From contig NZ_LTDM01000011.1 of the NCBI RefSeq assembly GCF_001940565.1, forward strand, positions 124,001 to 188,000: DNA of 64,000 nucleotides, given 5' to 3'. Each line of letters opens with the position of its first letter. The first letter of the stretch is position 1. This document shows positions 15,689 to 24,628 of the stretch, in pieces. Both the position numbers and the translations under genes were made by a program. Source of the DNA: Tissierella creatinophila DSM 6911. Its GTDB lineage: Bacteria > Bacillota > Clostridia > Tissierellales > Tissierellaceae. The notes beneath the pieces are model-generated. The model did no database searches. It was not told where the DNA came from and saw only the letters and a program-made list of their open reading frames with translations.

Positions 15689-17239
15689 CTAATCTACTAT
15701 ACCTCTTTTTTTAGCTTCTTTATTTACTTCATCTAACATCTTTTCTAAACCTTTATCCTTATAGCTTTTCATAAGAGAATCTACCATCTTATCTACTGGC
15801 TCTGTTCCCATCATAATAGTATAAAAATCTTCATGGGGATTGTAGTAGAATTTATCTTTAAGTGGTGTAGAAATAAGCATTGATGCATCACTTATCTTTG
15901 GAAGCACACCATTTGTAACCGCATCTTGATGTCTCTTTATGTTTTCTTCTCTATATTCCTTGGGAATTGAAGTAGGATAGTTTTCGTCCCAATAAGTTGG
16001 ATTATGAACTGCAAGGTTTGACATATTTGCAAATGGATATTTTTCCGTAAGCACAACGCCTTCTTTTACTATAGGTTTTCCATCTATCATTTCATAATCC
16101 TCACCTTCAATACCACAGAACATAAGTCTTTTACCTTCATCAGAAATCAAATAATCAAATAACTTTAAAATAGCCTCCATCTTTTCATCTGAAACTTTAC
16201 TACTTATATAGGTCTCTGACCATGCTTCTGTATCTACAAAGTACCACTTCTCTCCATCTGCACCAGGGAAAATAGGAGCAAATCTAACATCATCTAAAAA
16301 CTCTCTACCATAGACTTCTTCATAATCTCTACCAAGTGTATAAAGACTTGATGGACCATCGTTAAATACCATGGCTGCGTTTAATCCTTGTAAAAAACCA
16401 TCCTTAGCATTTGAACCTGTAACTTGAGCTATATCTTTTGATACAGTTCCTTCTTGATACATGTCCCTTGCAAGATTCATTACCGCTTTCATATCTCCAT
16501 CAAAAACACTTGGCATAACCTTTCCTTCATCATTTATAATCCATTTCTTTTCCAGTATGCCCCCATAAGGGTACATTACACCTGCAAGTATCTTTGATCC
16601 TGTTTGAGTTATACCGCCAATATTTTTATTTTCTGGATCAGCTTTAATTATCTTTCTAAGCATATCTCTAAACTCATCCCAGTTTTCTGGTTCTTTTGTT
16701 ACCCCTGCTTTTTGAGCAAGATCCCATCTATATACAATGTTTCTATCTAAAACACTATAAGTAATATCTCCATAAGATTGTCTAGGAATTATATAGTTTT
16801 TTCCATCTTGCATAGCTTGTTTTGCTCTATCCATTTGCATATATTCTTCTAGATTTGGATATTTTGATAAATCCTCAGGTAATGCTTTTATTACACCTTG
16901 ATCAACCCAGTCAAAAAAAGAACTTTGTCCAAGACCTACAAAATCCCCTACAAATATATCTGGTAGTTGTCCATTTGTAGCCCAAAGTTGTACTTTTTCG
17001 TGATAATCAGAGCTTGTCATATCTTGTGGTATAAGATGAACTCCAGTTTTTTCTTCAAGAGTTTTAAGCATCTTATCATTTTCTCCACCAGATAATGCTT
17101 CTTGAGCATTCCAAAACCCTACATTAATCTCTACTTTCCCATCTTCATTTTTAGAAGAGGGTTCTGCCTTATCTTTTGAACAACCAGTAAATAAGACTAC
17201 TACACATAATAATAATAAATACTTCAATCCTTTTTTCAC
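15689..17239 (-). CDS. Extracellular solute-binding lipoprotein of an Lpl/YtcQ-type sugar ABC transporter
   Basis: Signal peptide followed by lipobox LFTGC (Cys20), so it is a membrane-anchored lipoprotein outside the cell. The 516-aa length, the sequence EINVGFWNAQEAL and the partner permeases place it with the LplA/YtcQ family (solute-binding family 1) that carries oligosaccharides or sugar-acid oligomers. It is the last gene of an operon starting with the double-cubane reductase and follows the permease by 82 bp. No ATPase gene lies in the operon; Lpl-type systems usually borrow a shared MsmX-type ATPase. The ligand cannot be inferred. Confidence 0.88.
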   Translation of the reverse strand: MKKGLKYLLLLCVVVLFTGCSKDKAEPSSKNEDGKVEINVGFWNAQEALSGGENDKMLKTLEEKTGVHLIPQDMTSSDYHEKVQLWATNGQLPDIFVGDFVGLGQSSFFDWVDQGVIKALPEDLSKYPNLEEYMQMDRAKQAMQDGKNYIIPRQSYGDITYSVLDRNIVYRWDLAQKAGVTKEPENWDEFRDMLRKIIKADPENKNIGGITQTGSKILAGVMYPYGGILEKKWIINDEGKVMPSVFDGDMKAVMNLARDMYQEGTVSKDIAQVTGSNAKDGFLQGLNAAMVFNDGPSSLYTLGRDYEEVYGREFLDDVRFAPIFPGADGEKWYFVDTEAWSETYISSKVSDEKMEAILKLFDYLISDEGKRLMFCGIEGEDYEMIDGKPIVKEGVVLTEKYPFANMSNLAVHNPTYWDENYPTSIPKEYREENIKRHQDAVTNGVLPKISDASMLISTPLKDKFYYNPHEDFYTIMMGTEPVDKMVDSLMKSYKDKGLEKMLDEVNKEAKKRGIVD

Positions 17240-17321
17240 TATTTCTAACCTCCTAATATTTAATTTTAAATTTAATATAATAAATTGTAATTATATCCTT
17301 TAATTTAAGTTTTACTTTGTG

Positions 17322-18197
17322 CTACTCTTTTAAAGAACCCATCATAACACCTTTTACAAAGTATTTTTGTACAAATGGATAAAGACAGATTATAGGTATC
17401 ATCGTAATCAATATAGTAGACATTTGTACTGATTGTGGAAATATCTTCATTTGACTCTCTGCTAGAGATTTAAGCTGAGGTGCCAACTGACTATCATAGA
17501 CTACAAGCAGATCTTTAAGATAAATCTGTAGTGGTTTTAAGTTTTTATCAGAAATATATAAATATGCATGCCACCACTCATTCCATCTCTCTACAGAATA
17601 AAAAAGAGCAAATGTTGCCATAAAAGGCTTAGATATTGGAAGATAAACTCGAGTTAATACTTGAAGGTCATTTGCCCCATCAATGATAGCTGCTTCCTCT
17701 AGCGATCTTGGTAATGACTGAAAATAGTTTTTCATTATTATTATATAATATGTATTTAAAAGACATGGAAGTATCATTGACCATATACTATTTAAAAGTC
17801 CAAGTTTTGTAACTATTAAATATATAGGTACAGTTCCGCCAGAAAATAACATAGTAAAAATAATGAAATTCAATATAAACTTTCTTCCAAGCAACTTTCT
17901 TCTAGAAATAACATAAGCTGTTAAAGTAGAAAATATCATATTAAGAGTTGTTCCAACTATAGTTACAAATAAAGTAACTGAAAGAGACTTTATAAAAAAG
18001 GGATCTTTTAGTATCTCCTTAAATCCAGAAAAATCTACAGTAAATGGTAGTATATAAGGTGTGTGTTTAGCATAGGTAATTGTATTTGCCACAGATAATA
18101 TAACTACATTATAAAATGGTATAAGTATAAGTATACAAAGTACTATAAATATAAAGTATAGCAATATATCAAATTTTGTATTTTTCCTTTTTTTCAT
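17322..18197 (-). CDS. ABC transporter permease, LplC/YtcP type
   Basis: A 291-aa inner-membrane permease with about six helices. It carries the coupling loop EAAIIDGANDLQVLTRVYLPISKP, the EAA motif that contacts the ATPase. Its C-terminus (PFVQKYFVKGVMMGSLKE) is typical of the LplC/YtcP group of carbohydrate permeases. It follows the LplB-like permease by 17 bp. It should form the transmembrane channel with that protein. Confidence 0.92.
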   Translation of the reverse strand: MKKRKNTKFDILLYFIFIVLCILILIPFYNVVILSVANTITYAKHTPYILPFTVDFSGFKEILKDPFFIKSLSVTLFVTIVGTTLNMIFSTLTAYVISRRKLLGRKFILNFIIFTMLFSGGTVPIYLIVTKLGLLNSIWSMILPCLLNTYYIIIMKNYFQSLPRSLEEAAIIDGANDLQVLTRVYLPISKPFMATFALFYSVERWNEWWHAYLYISDKNLKPLQIYLKDLLVVYDSQLAPQLKSLAESQMKIFPQSVQMSTILITMIPIICLYPFVQKYFVKGVMMGSLKE

Positions 18198-18214
18198 ATA
18201 TAGTCCTCTCCTTC

Positions 18215-19189
18215 CTAGAACAATCCTTGTTCTCCTGTTTTTACTATAAGTCTATTTGCAAGGGTAATCATAATAACTCCTATAATCGACTTAAAAAGCC
18301 CTACAGCAGTTGTATATCCAAAGTTTACTCCCATCTCAAATGTATACCTTTGGACAAATGTATCTATTATATCAGCAACTCCATATACAGGTGGACTATA
18401 TAGATTAAATATCTGATTAAAAGATGCCCCTCCCATAATATTTCCAACTTCTAAAATTAGCATTATAGCTATTATATGTTTTATACCAGGTAAAGTAATG
18501 TATATCATTTTACCAAGTCTTCCTGCTCCATCTATTTCGGCAGCCTCATAAAGACCAGGATCTATACTTGTAAAAGCTGCCATATAGATAATAGAGTCCC
18601 ATCCAAACTCTTTCCATATATTTGATATCCATATAAATCCTCTAAAACCATCAGGTGTTATAAGAGGTGAAAATATTTTAAAACCATTATTTATAAGTAC
18701 CTGATTTATAAGTCCATTACTAGAAAATAAATTAGTAAAGATACTAGCTAAAACTACCCATGATATAAAGTGAGGAAATGTAAATATAGTTTGAAATATC
18801 TTTTTAAGTCTAATATTTTTAATTTCATTTAATAAAATAGCAACAATTATAGGAACGGGAAAATGAAATAATAGTTTCCCTAAGCTAAAAATTATTGTAT
18901 TTTTAAAAGCTTGAATAAATGCTCTATCCCTAAACATATTTCTAAAATTTTCAAGTCCCACCCATGGACTCTTTAATATACCCATATCATATCTGTAAGA
19001 TTTAAATGCTAGTATAGTCCCTCCCATGGGCGCATAACAAAATATTATATACCATAAGATTCCAGGCAGTATCATCAGATAAAGTATCCAATTATTTTTT
19101 ATACTTCTTATGATAGAGCTTTCTTTTTTTATCTTTACAACCTCTCGTTCTTTTGGCTTTTTTAAAGATTTACTATCTATATCCATCAC
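18215..19189 (-). CDS. ABC transporter permease, LplB/YtcP-partner type
   Basis: A 324-aa permease with a cytoplasmic N-terminal extension and about six helices. The EAA loop is YEAAEIDGAGRLGKMIYITLP. YAPMGGTILAFKSYRYDMGI and the ending RLIVKTGEQGLF are hallmarks of LplB-like proteins. It starts 14 bp after the double-cubane reductase stop, so the two are almost certainly co-transcribed. Confidence 0.92.
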   Translation of the reverse strand: MMDIDSKSLKKPKEREVVKIKKESSIIRSIKNNWILYLMILPGILWYIIFCYAPMGGTILAFKSYRYDMGILKSPWVGLENFRNMFRDRAFIQAFKNTIIFSLGKLLFHFPVPIIVAILLNEIKNIRLKKIFQTIFTFPHFISWVVLASIFTNLFSSNGLINQVLINNGFKIFSPLITPDGFRGFIWISNIWKEFGWDSIIYMAAFTSIDPGLYEAAEIDGAGRLGKMIYITLPGIKHIIAIMLILEVGNIMGGASFNQIFNLYSPPVYGVADIIDTFVQRYTFEMGVNFGYTTAVGLFKSIIGVIMITLANRLIVKTGEQGLF

Positions 19190-19203
19190 CTCATTTTTAA
19201 CAT

Positions 19204-20352
19204 TTATATCATCTCAAAAAATGCCTCTATTCTAGTTTTTATCTGTCCAAAGTCAAGCATTGAATAATCTGATTCTATATATAGATAAGGAAGATTTAGT
19301 TCATCATTTACATGTCTTCTAACCTTTGTAGCTTCAATAGCAAAAGTATGACAAGCTTGAAGTACAACTTCAATAACTGCATCTACCTTAAACTCTTCAC
19401 AAATCGAACTTATATCTTCAATTCTTCTCGTATTAGGGCTCATGACTGAACAACTAACTTTTAAATACTTTTCAGCTATAGCATCTATTGGATCTTTAGT
19501 TTCATCGATTAAATCCCTTTTTTCTCTAATTCCTGAACAGTTATCATAGGCTACTATATCTCCACCAGCTAGTTCAATAGTTTGAAGTATCTTCTCCCTA
19601 ACACCCCCAACTGGGCAACCTGTTACAAGTATTCTTGGTCTATTTGTTATAGTCCCCTTTAAGTTTTTTTCCCAGTTTTCTTTAAGTTCTTTTGTTCTAG
19701 ATATAAGATCTTTGTTGCTTTCCTCTCTATCAAATCTAAATCCAAACCCATCTTGAACTCCATTCATCTCAACACCATTAAGAGCTGGAGGATTTAATTT
19801 GCCAAGTTCAAAGTATTCCATCATGTTTTTCCTTTGAATATTTCCTCTACGTATCTCTTCCCTTAGTTTTTCTTCTGTTATCTCTACATCAAATTTTTCC
19901 TCAAGTTTTTCTTTAAACCTTACTATTTCACTTCTCCAAAGGTCAAATGATGACTTAAGGTCTGGATTTTGAGGAAGTTGCATAACATATGTATCTTTAA
20001 TCTCATTTAATAGCTCGTACATCTTTTTCTTACCATCACAGGTAGTTTCACCAAGTATAAGATCAGAAAAGTAGAAAAAAGGACAGGTGTCAGATACTGC
20101 ATGTCCATAGCTTGATTTTATTAGAGGGCATAAGTTTTTAGGAAGATCTCTTTCTGCATATTGTATTGGTTCTTCACTAGTCCCACAAAGTGATACTGGA
20201 ATTGCCCCTGCCGCATAGACAAGTTCTGCTGGTGAATATGTACAAAATACTCCAACTACGTTTTTTCCGGATTCTTTTAATTCTTTAATATCTAAAAATC
20301 CTTTTCTTTTAAGTTCATCATAAGATTCAAATTTTTCGGGTAATTTATTCAT
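19204..20352 (-). CDS. Double-cubane-cluster protein of the 2-hydroxyacyl-CoA dehydratase (HgdB) family
   Basis: A 382-aa iron-sulfur protein of the HgdB/FldB superfamily, in the branch of double-cubane-cluster reductases. Cys motifs in order: VFCTYSPAEL, NLCPLIKSSYGHA, DTCPFFYFSD, GETTCDGKKKMYEL, TGCPVGG, DNCSG, LQACHTFA. Related proteins couple ATP-driven electron injection to hard reductions at low potential, and need an HgdC-like ATPase activator. No such activator is encoded next to it. Being first in an operon with a sugar ABC transporter is unusual. A role in reductive metabolism of the imported compound is possible but unproven. The enzyme should be oxygen-sensitive. Confidence 0.87.
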   Translation of the reverse strand: MNKLPEKFESYDELKRKGFLDIKELKESGKNVVGVFCTYSPAELVYAAGAIPVSLCGTSEEPIQYAERDLPKNLCPLIKSSYGHAVSDTCPFFYFSDLILGETTCDGKKKMYELLNEIKDTYVMQLPQNPDLKSSFDLWRSEIVRFKEKLEEKFDVEITEEKLREEIRRGNIQRKNMMEYFELGKLNPPALNGVEMNGVQDGFGFRFDREESNKDLISRTKELKENWEKNLKGTITNRPRILVTGCPVGGVREKILQTIELAGGDIVAYDNCSGIREKRDLIDETKDPIDAIAEKYLKVSCSVMSPNTRRIEDISSICEEFKVDAVIEVVLQACHTFAIEATKVRRHVNDELNLPYLYIESDYSMLDFGQIKTRIEAFFEMI

Positions 20353-20402
20353 AAAATCCTCCTTATAAATATAAATTTAGGTAAATTTTTCTTCCCTATA
20401 AG

Positions 20403-20431
20403 TTTATACCATAATACTTTCACAATGTAAA
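20403..20431 (-). promoter_or_regulatory. Promoter of the reductase-ABC transporter operon
   Basis: TTTACA (20426-20431) and TATAAA (20403-20408) with a 17-bp spacer, about 50 bp before the first gene of the operon. Confidence 0.65.
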
Positions 20432-20451
20432 GCACTAAAAGGATTTTATTT

Positions 20452-20490
20452 AAAATAGCTTATAGACAATGTTTCCTATAAGCTTTTTAG
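20452..20490 (-). terminator. Stem-loop after the GNAT gene
   Basis: AGCTTATAG pairs with CTATAAGCT across a 10-nt loop, right at the end of the acetyltransferase gene. The tail on the minus strand is ATTTTAAAT, so termination may be weak. The stem shares the AAAAGCTTATAGGAAA sequence with the terminator at 15565-15608. Confidence 0.6.
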
Positions 20491-20996
20491 ATATTTAATA
20501 CTTTTTCAAAAGCAACTCTCTCGTTTCCATCTTTTAAATAGATAATACCACAATATTTAAATCCATTCTTTTTTAAAAAATTTTGCATAGATATGTTTTC
20601 TTTATGAGTATCTACCTTTATACTCTTTACTCTATTGTCTGCACACTTTTTTTCTATTTCTTTTAACATCTCCCTAGCTAAGCCTTTACCCCTAAAGTCA
20701 ATATCTATAGCTATTCTATGTATGACTGCATAACTTATATCTGTAAGCCACTTTCCATCATATATATTGTCATAAGTTTTTTCGGCTTCAAAACTTAAAG
20801 CAGTTGTTCCAACTGCTTTTTCATCTTCTATTAAAACATAAGACTCTTGTTTTTCTATATCCACTTTTATTACTTCTTCATTGGGATATCCATTTTGCCA
20901 CTGGTCTATTCCTTGTTCTTTAAGATGATTTTGGGCTTTTTTTATTATAAGCATTATTCCCTCTATATCAGTTTCTTTAGACCTTCTAAATTCCAT
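20487..20996 (-). CDS. GNAT-family N-acetyltransferase
   Basis: A 169-aa cytosolic protein. It begins MEFRRSKETDIEGIMLIIKKA and has the acetyl-CoA-binding motif A HRIAIDIDFRGKGLAREML followed by KVDTHKENISMQNFLKKNGF. Acceptor unknown. The QWQNGYPNEEVI segment is common in a clostridial subgroup of unassigned GNAT enzymes. It follows the comFB-like gene by 35 bp and may share its transcript. Confidence 0.9.
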   Translation of the reverse strand: MEFRRSKETDIEGIMLIIKKAQNHLKEQGIDQWQNGYPNEEVIKVDIEKQESYVLIEDEKAVGTTALSFEAEKTYDNIYDGKWLTDISYAVIHRIAIDIDFRGKGLAREMLKEIEKKCADNRVKSIKVDTHKENISMQNFLKKNGFKYCGIIYLKDGNERVAFEKVLNI

Positions 20997-21031
20997 AAAT
21001 TCCTCCTAAAAAATTGTTTATCTCTAAAATT

Positions 21032-21292
21032 TTAATGACGTGGTTTTTCTTCTACTTTTTTTATAGCAGCCATTATTTGACAGATTATATCGGCTTTGAA
21101 CTGAACACTTAGATCGTTTAATTTAGTATATACAATCCCCTTGTCACTTGCCACATAGATAGGTTTTAAATTATTAAGTGTAATTGCCCTTATATCTTCC
21201 ATACATCTTTCGCAACTGCAGTTTAAATCATACTTTTTAAGCACATCTTTTAATACATCCTCTAATAAAATCTCCATATAGTTTTGCAGCAT
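21032..21292 (-). CDS. ComFB-family late competence protein
   Basis: A small 86-aa protein with the ComFB pattern: LQNYMEILLEDVL, then the metal-type Cys motif CSCERCMEDI, ALTLNNLKPIY-like ITLNNLKPIYVASDKG and the final PRH. ComFB lies in the Bacillus comF operon but its role is unclear; ComFB-like domains occur widely in bacteria with no evidence for DNA uptake. No other competence genes are nearby. It lies between the sirtuin and GNAT genes, all in the same direction. Confidence 0.82.
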   Translation of the reverse strand: MLQNYMEILLEDVLKDVLKKYDLNCSCERCMEDIRAITLNNLKPIYVASDKGIVYTKLNDLSVQFKADIICQIMAAIKKVEEKPRH

Positions 21293-21315
21293 TGTTTCCC
21301 TTCTTTCTTTTTTAT

Positions 21316-21355
21316 TTTATAAGTAGATCATTATATCAATCCAATGATCTACTTA
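21316..21355. other. Stem-loop between the sirtuin and ComFB genes
   Basis: AAGTAGATCATT pairs with AATGATCTACTT around an AT-rich loop. Neither strand has a strong T tract after it, so it could be a weak terminator or an RNA-processing/stability hairpin. Confidence 0.5.
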
Positions 21356-21367
21356 TACACTTTGTTA

Positions 21368-22090
21368 TTAAGCTTCACTTATTATTTTCTTTAAAGTTTC
21401 TCCAATTTCTTCATTAAACTCAATAACATCGTCTACTCCAGTAAGAAAGGTTTCTTCTTGGTTTATAATTATAATAGGCTTCTTTCCATATCCAAAAGCT
21501 ACTGGAACACTTGCTACTGGTTGAACCATTAGAGAAGTGCCAAGCACTATCAAAAGATCTGCTTTCTCTACCCTTTTAAAGATTTCTTTTATACCTGGAA
21601 CATTTTCTCCATATAAGACAATCTCAGTCTTATAAAGACCCCCACATTCACAATGAGGTCCATCTTTAAAGACTTCATCTATTGTTTTTTCCTTAGAACA
21701 ATTAGTACAATATGTATTTTCCATATTACCATGAAGTTCTATTATGTTCTTGCTTCCTGCCTTTTGATGAAGTGAATCTATGTTTTGAGTTAAGATTGTA
21801 ACTCTTTTATTGTTTTCAAGTTCTGCAAGTATTTTATGCCCTTCATTTGGCAAGATTCCATCCATATTTAGATACTCTTTTAAATAATTATAAAATATTT
21901 CAGGTCTGCTATAAAAAAACATTCTTGAAAGTATCTCTGAAGGAGTATATCCTCCCTTGTTAGTATGAATTAAGCCATATTGTGATCTAAAGTCCTTTAC
22001 ACCAGATTCAGTAGACATTCCCGCTCCAGTTAAAACAACTATATCTTTAGCATTATCTATTAAGTTTTTAGCGTCTTTATATTTATTCAA
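21368..22090 (-). CDS. Sirtuin NAD-dependent protein deacylase
   Basis: Removes acyl groups from lysines using NAD+. The 240-aa protein has all Sir2 core motifs: LTGAGMSTESGVKDFRSQ, TQNIDSLHQKAGS, catalytic His in ELHGN, zinc Cys pairs CTNC and CECGG, and VLGTSLMVQPVAS. Class III/U-like bacterial sirtuins of this length are general deacylases. It is the first gene after its own promoter and may be co-transcribed with the comFB-like and GNAT genes. A GNAT and a deacylase in one unit suggests, but does not prove, paired acylation control. Confidence 0.95.
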   Translation of the reverse strand: MNKYKDAKNLIDNAKDIVVLTGAGMSTESGVKDFRSQYGLIHTNKGGYTPSEILSRMFFYSRPEIFYNYLKEYLNMDGILPNEGHKILAELENNKRVTILTQNIDSLHQKAGSKNIIELHGNMENTYCTNCSKEKTIDEVFKDGPHCECGGLYKTEIVLYGENVPGIKEIFKRVEKADLLIVLGTSLMVQPVASVPVAFGYGKKPIIIINQEETFLTGVDDVIEFNEEIGETLKKIISEA

Positions 22091-22137
22091 AATATATCAC
22101 TCCCAATTAGTTTTAAGTTTTATATAATCCTAATCGT

Positions 22138-22166
22138 AGTTTATAAGGAAATGAGCAAATTGTCAA
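22138..22166 (-). promoter_or_regulatory. Promoter of the sirtuin gene
   Basis: TTGACA (22161-22166) and TAAACT (22138-22143), 17-bp spacer, about 45 bp before the sirtuin start. Confidence 0.65.
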
Positions 22167-22195
22167 ATAGTTTAATTTTTGATTAAATCTTCTCT

Positions 22196-23122
22196 TTATA
22201 ATTCTTTTCCCAATTTAGTCACATCATATGGTGTTTCTTGATATACATAATAGTTTAACCAATTACAAAATAGTAAATTGGCATGACCTCTCCAGGTTAA
22301 AAGAGGTTCTTTTGTTGGATCATCCATTGGAAAATAGTTTTTAGGCAATTCTATATCCAATCCTGCATCTATATCTCTTTCATATTCCTTCTTCAATGTG
22401 AACACATCATATTCAGAATGACCTGTAACAAACACTTGCCTATCATCTTTTGAAACCACTATATATACTCCAGCTTCATCAGACTCGGATACTATTTCTA
22501 AACCTTCTACTTTCTCAATATCGCTACTCTCTATACCTGTATGTCTGGAATGAGGAGCGTAAAAAGTATCATCAAACCCTCTTAAAAGTTTAGAATTTTC
22601 CACTCTTTTATAGTGATTAAACACTCCAAAGAGTTTTTGGGCAAGAGCTGTTTTACCAATACCATAATGGTAATAAAGGGCCGCTTGAGCTCCCCAGCAA
22701 ATATGAAGCGTCGAATAAACATGGGTCTTGCTCCATTCCATTAAATCTTGTAATTCGTCCCAGTAGTCTACCTCTTCAAACTCTAAATGCTCTACAGGTG
22801 CACCTGTTATTATAAGTCCATCAAATGTTTCATTCTTTATATCATCTAAACTTTTATAAAATCTATTTAGATGTTCCTCTGGTGTATTCTTAGCTTTATG
22901 ACTCTCCGGATGGATAAATGTTACATCCACTTGCAAGGGAGTATTTCCTATAAGTCTTAAAATTTGCGTTTCAGTTACTATCTTTGTAGGCATCAAATTC
23001 ATTATTGCTATCTTTAAAGGTCTAATATCTTGTTGCTTAGCTCTATCTTCTAGCATTACAAATATATTCTCTCCAGCTAAAATATCTGCTGCAGGCAAAT
23101 CGTTTGGAATATTAATCGGCAT
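22196..23122 (-). CDS. metA: Homoserine O-acetyltransferase (MetA type)
   Basis: Activates homoserine for methionine synthesis. The 308-aa protein belongs to the HTS/MetA family (not MetX). The nucleophile is Cys142 in [11 protein letters not shown], and the other typical blocks are [24 protein letters not shown] and HSRHT. Residue 111 is Glu, as in the Bacillus cereus enzyme that uses acetyl-CoA, whereas succinyl-CoA users have Gly there. That fits the neighbouring acetylhomoserine sulfhydrylase. It lies 22 bp after metY in one operon. Confidence 0.95.
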   Translation of the reverse strand: MPINIPNDLPAADILAGENIFVMLEDRAKQQDIRPLKIAIMNLMPTKIVTETQILRLIGNTPLQVDVTFIHPESHKAKNTPEEHLNRFYKSLDDIKNETFDGLIITGAPVEHLEFEEVDYWDELQDLMEWSKTHVYSTLHICWGAQAALYYHYGIGKTALAQKLFGVFNHYKRVENSKLLRGFDDTFYAPHSRHTGIESSDIEKVEGLEIVSESDEAGVYIVVSKDDRQVFVTGHSEYDVFTLKKEYERDIDAGLDIELPKNYFPMDDPTKEPLLTWRGHANLLFCNWLNYYVYQETPYDVTKLGKEL

Positions 23123-23144
23123 CTATGTCACCTTCTTATGTTTA

Positions 23145-24434
23145 TTATTGTTTTACTGCTTTTAAAGCTTGATCTAAATCTTCTATAAGATCTTCTACAT
23201 TTTCAATACCTATAGAAAGTCTGATCATATCTGGAGCTACCCCTGCATCATATTGTGCTGACTCTGAAAGCTGTGAATGAGTAGTACTAGCAGGATGAAT
23301 TACAAGAGATTTAGCATCGGCTACATTGGCTAGATGAGAAAATATCTCTAGTTTTTCAATAAACTCTTTACCTGCCTCAAGTCCACCTTTAATTCCAAAT
23401 GTAAATATAGATCCAGCTCCCTTAGGCATGTATTTTTGTGCTAGTTCATAGTATTTGCTTGTCTCTAAACTAGGATAATTTACCCAACTAACCATCGGGT
23501 GATTTATAAGAAAATCACAGATCTTTTTAGTGTTTTCTACATGACGTTCTACACGAAGCGAAAGTGTTTCAAGTCCTTGTAGGAGTAAAAATGAATTAAA
23601 AGGACTTAAACATGCACCTGTATCTCTTAAAAGTTGCACTCTAGCTTTTACAATAAAAGCCGCAGGTCCAAAAGTTTTCGTATAGCTAACCCCGTTATAA
23701 GTAGGATCATTATCTGTAAGCGATGGGAATTTACCACTCTTTGCCCAATCAAAATTTCCTGAGTCAACTATAATTCCTCCCATAGAATTTCCATGTCCTC
23801 CTATAAACTTTGTAGCAGAGTGGACAATTATATCTGCCCCAAATTCAAAAGGTCTAATCAAATATGGAGTTCCAAATGTATTATCTACAATAAGAGGAAT
23901 ACCATTTTCGTGAGCAATTTTAGCTACCCCTTCAATATCTACTAAATTTATACTTGGGTTTCCAATAGTCTCTATATATATTGCCTTTGTCTTTTCGGTA
24001 ATTGCATTTTGGAAATTTGATAAGTCTTCAGAATCTACAAAGATTGTTTTAATTCCATACTTAGGTAATGTGGCTACAAAGAGATTGTAGGTTCCACCAT
24101 AAAGTGTACTAGCTGATACGATTTCATCACCACTACCAGCTATATTCATAATTGCGTATGTTGTTGCAGCCATTCCAGATGCAACTGCAAGAGCTCCAAC
24201 CCCTCCCTCTAAGAGAGCCACCCTCTGCTCTAATACATCTGTTGTAGGATTCATCATTCTAGTATATATATTTCCACCTTCTTCAAGTGAAAAAAGCTTA
24301 GCACCATGTTCTACACTGTCAAAACCATATGCTGTAGTTTGATATATAGGTACTGCCCTTGATTTTGTAGTTGGATCAATACTTTGACCACCATGTACCT
24401 GTAAAGTATCAAATCCTAATTTCTTTTCATCCAT
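23145..24434 (-). CDS. metY: O-acetylhomoserine sulfhydrylase (aminocarboxypropyltransferase)
   Basis: A PLP enzyme that joins O-acetylhomoserine with sulfide to give homocysteine. Length 429 aa, as usual for MetY. Motifs: [26 protein letters not shown]-type N-terminus, PLP lysine in [16 protein letters not shown], and the late [13 protein letters not shown]. With MetA this gives the direct sulfhydrylation route, suitable for a sulfide-rich anaerobe. ATG at 24434 is preceded by ATGGGGGGAATTTGA. The leader is about 135 nt and carries a hairpin but no SAM riboswitch that I can see. Confidence 0.95.
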   Translation of the reverse strand: MDEKKLGFDTLQVHGGQSIDPTTKSRAVPIYQTTAYGFDSVEHGAKLFSLEEGGNIYTRMMNPTTDVLEQRVALLEGGVGALAVASGMAATTYAIMNIAGSGDEIVSASTLYGGTYNLFVATLPKYGIKTIFVDSEDLSNFQNAITEKTKAIYIETIGNPSINLVDIEGVAKIAHENGIPLIVDNTFGTPYLIRPFEFGADIIVHSATKFIGGHGNSMGGIIVDSGNFDWAKSGKFPSLTDNDPTYNGVSYTKTFGPAAFIVKARVQLLRDTGACLSPFNSFLLLQGLETLSLRVERHVENTKKICDFLINHPMVSWVNYPSLETSKYYELAQKYMPKGAGSIFTFGIKGGLEAGKEFIEKLEIFSHLANVADAKSLVIHPASTTHSQLSESAQYDAGVAPDMIRLSIGIENVEDLIEDLDQALKAVKQ

Positions 24435-24501
24435 TCAAATTCCCCCCATTTATTGTTTTAAATTATAAGTCAATATAATTTTTTAATTTAATTATAAAGA
24501 T

Positions 24502-24523
24502 AAACCTCTATATATAGAGGTTT
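24502..24523. other. Perfect palindrome in the metY leader
   Basis: A 22-bp perfect inverted repeat (AAACCTCTATA and its complement) lies between the metY promoter and start codon. On the minus strand it is followed by ATCTTTATAATT, so it may be an attenuator hairpin or a repressor site. Confidence 0.55.
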
Positions 24524-24573
24524 ACTGAATTTGATAAAAAACAAAAGTTGTTACAATATTCGATATTTTTATA

Positions 24574-24602
24574 ATGATATCACAGTAAAACATTAATGTC
24601 AA
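24574..24602 (-). promoter_or_regulatory. Promoter of metY-metA
   Basis: TTGACA (24597-24602) and TATCAT (24574-24579) with a 17-bp spacer, between the end of the his operon and metY. Confidence 0.75.
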
Positions 24603-24628
24603 TATCAGGGAAATAGAGATTAGGAAGA

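Noticed and set aside
24435-24628. SAM riboswitch before metY
   Set aside because: None of the conserved SAM-I, SAM-II or SAM-IV core sequences is visible; only a promoter and a palindrome are present.
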